Shown here: positions 63,640 to 64,000 of the stretch, in pieces
Layout: each line of letters begins with the position of its first letter
Numbering within the stretch: position 1 is the stretch's first letter
DNA from: Calliopum simillimum
Taxonomy: Eukaryota; Arthropoda; Insecta; Diptera; Lauxaniidae
DNA: 64,000 nucleotides
Assembly: GCA_951812925.1 (NCBI GenBank)
Contig: OX638370.1
Coordinates: 34,219,948-34,283,947 of the forward strand
Direction of reading: 5' to 3'
Position numbers and translations under genes: made by a program
The notes under the pieces: generated by a model
Told to the model about the DNA's origin: nothing
Databases searched by the model: none
The model's input: the letters and a program-made list of their open reading frames with translations, nothing else

Positions 63640-64000
63640 TTTTGTATTAAGAGACCCAGGAAGAAAGCGACCCCTTTGTAGCAACTATGCGTCTAGTTCG
63701 AGTTCTACAGACACACGCAACAAGGTTCAAACTATATAAACTCAAGGTTTTCCGTCATCTAAAAAAATATCCTACCACCCTATACTGTTTCGACGGCTTT
63801 ATATTTTTGATTCTTTAGGAAGTTTTTCCGATTTGTATATCTATCTCCCTTGACTGGACACTTGCAAATAAGAAAGCCATAGTAATCTTTGATTGGAAGG
63901 TAAATTTTATGAAATTTGTACTTTAATATATTTTACATAGATATGTTGTTTAGTGTATAAGTATTTAACGATCCTAGTGCATGGCTTCATTGTAACTATA
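63640..64000 (-). pseudogene. RING gene copy C, 3' end and flank only (window edge)
   Basis: 63640-63960 repeats the 3' flank of gene A (GGAAGTTTTTCCGATTTGTA, CACTTGCAAATAAGAAAGCC, AAATTTTATGAAATTTGTAC). The minus-strand reading at the edge gives YNEAMH, then a stop where B has EAMQSDC. So the last three codons are replaced by an early TAG, with TAA following in place. The rest of the gene lies outside the window, so whether it is broken elsewhere is unknown. Confidence 0.65.

Noticed and set aside
1..64000. CRISPR arrays, operons, bacterial promoters and terminators
   Set aside because: Sequence is eukaryotic nuclear DNA; the short repeats seen are MITEs and tandem repeats.

Overview
The window is nuclear DNA of a fly (Diptera, probably a non-drosophilid brachyceran with a repeat-rich genome). 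The evidence is an intron-split mitochondrial Mn superoxide dismutase of fly type, a DUF4780 gene (a family I associate with flies), introns of about 50-95 bases beside introns of several kb, strongly AT-rich spacers, and many mariner, Tc1, hAT, PIF-like and non-LTR remnants. Species and family are inference. Only five host genes can be supported, plus the tail of a broken sixth; most of the rest is layered transposon debris. Layout: 1-21,190 holds no host gene. It contains hAT, mariner, Tc1 and pogo remnants, a 1.8-kb foldback element (8467-10274) and a cluster of nested palindromes (about 13.1-16.6 kb). 21,194-28,593 (+) is a four-exon DUF4780 gene whose first exon alternates SUMO-interaction-like motifs with SUMO-attachment consensus sites. 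28.6-31.4 kb is short inverted-repeat elements, one inserted in another. 31,455-42,913 (+) is a six-exon seven-transmembrane protein of the GPR180/TMEM145 (GpcrRhopsn4) family, whose long introns hold a head-to-head pair of tRNA-like SINE copies, a mariner relic and a non-LTR relic split by a hAT-type MITE. 46,507-47,358 (+) is Sod2. 47.4-55.8 kb is gene-free and rich in MITEs, including a DD41D mariner-like relic with a second MITE nested in it. 55.8-64.0 kb carries a tandem cluster on the minus strand: two RING-H2/coiled-coil genes and the degenerate 3' end of a third copy, with conserved flanks, separated by transposon debris. The host genes are functionally unrelated: Sod2 is mitochondrial antioxidant defence, the seven-transmembrane protein belongs to the secretory or surface membrane system, the RING proteins are probable ubiquitin ligases, and the DUF4780 protein may be a SUMO-pathway partner. 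The most unusual host features are the alternating SIM/IKIE exon and the RING cluster, whose small intron is a multiple of three and stays open, so retention would put a hydrophobic segment into the RING. The transposon layer gives several clean nested insertions with recognisable target-site duplications. All exon joins, family calls and element ends were read by eye, without alignment or search.
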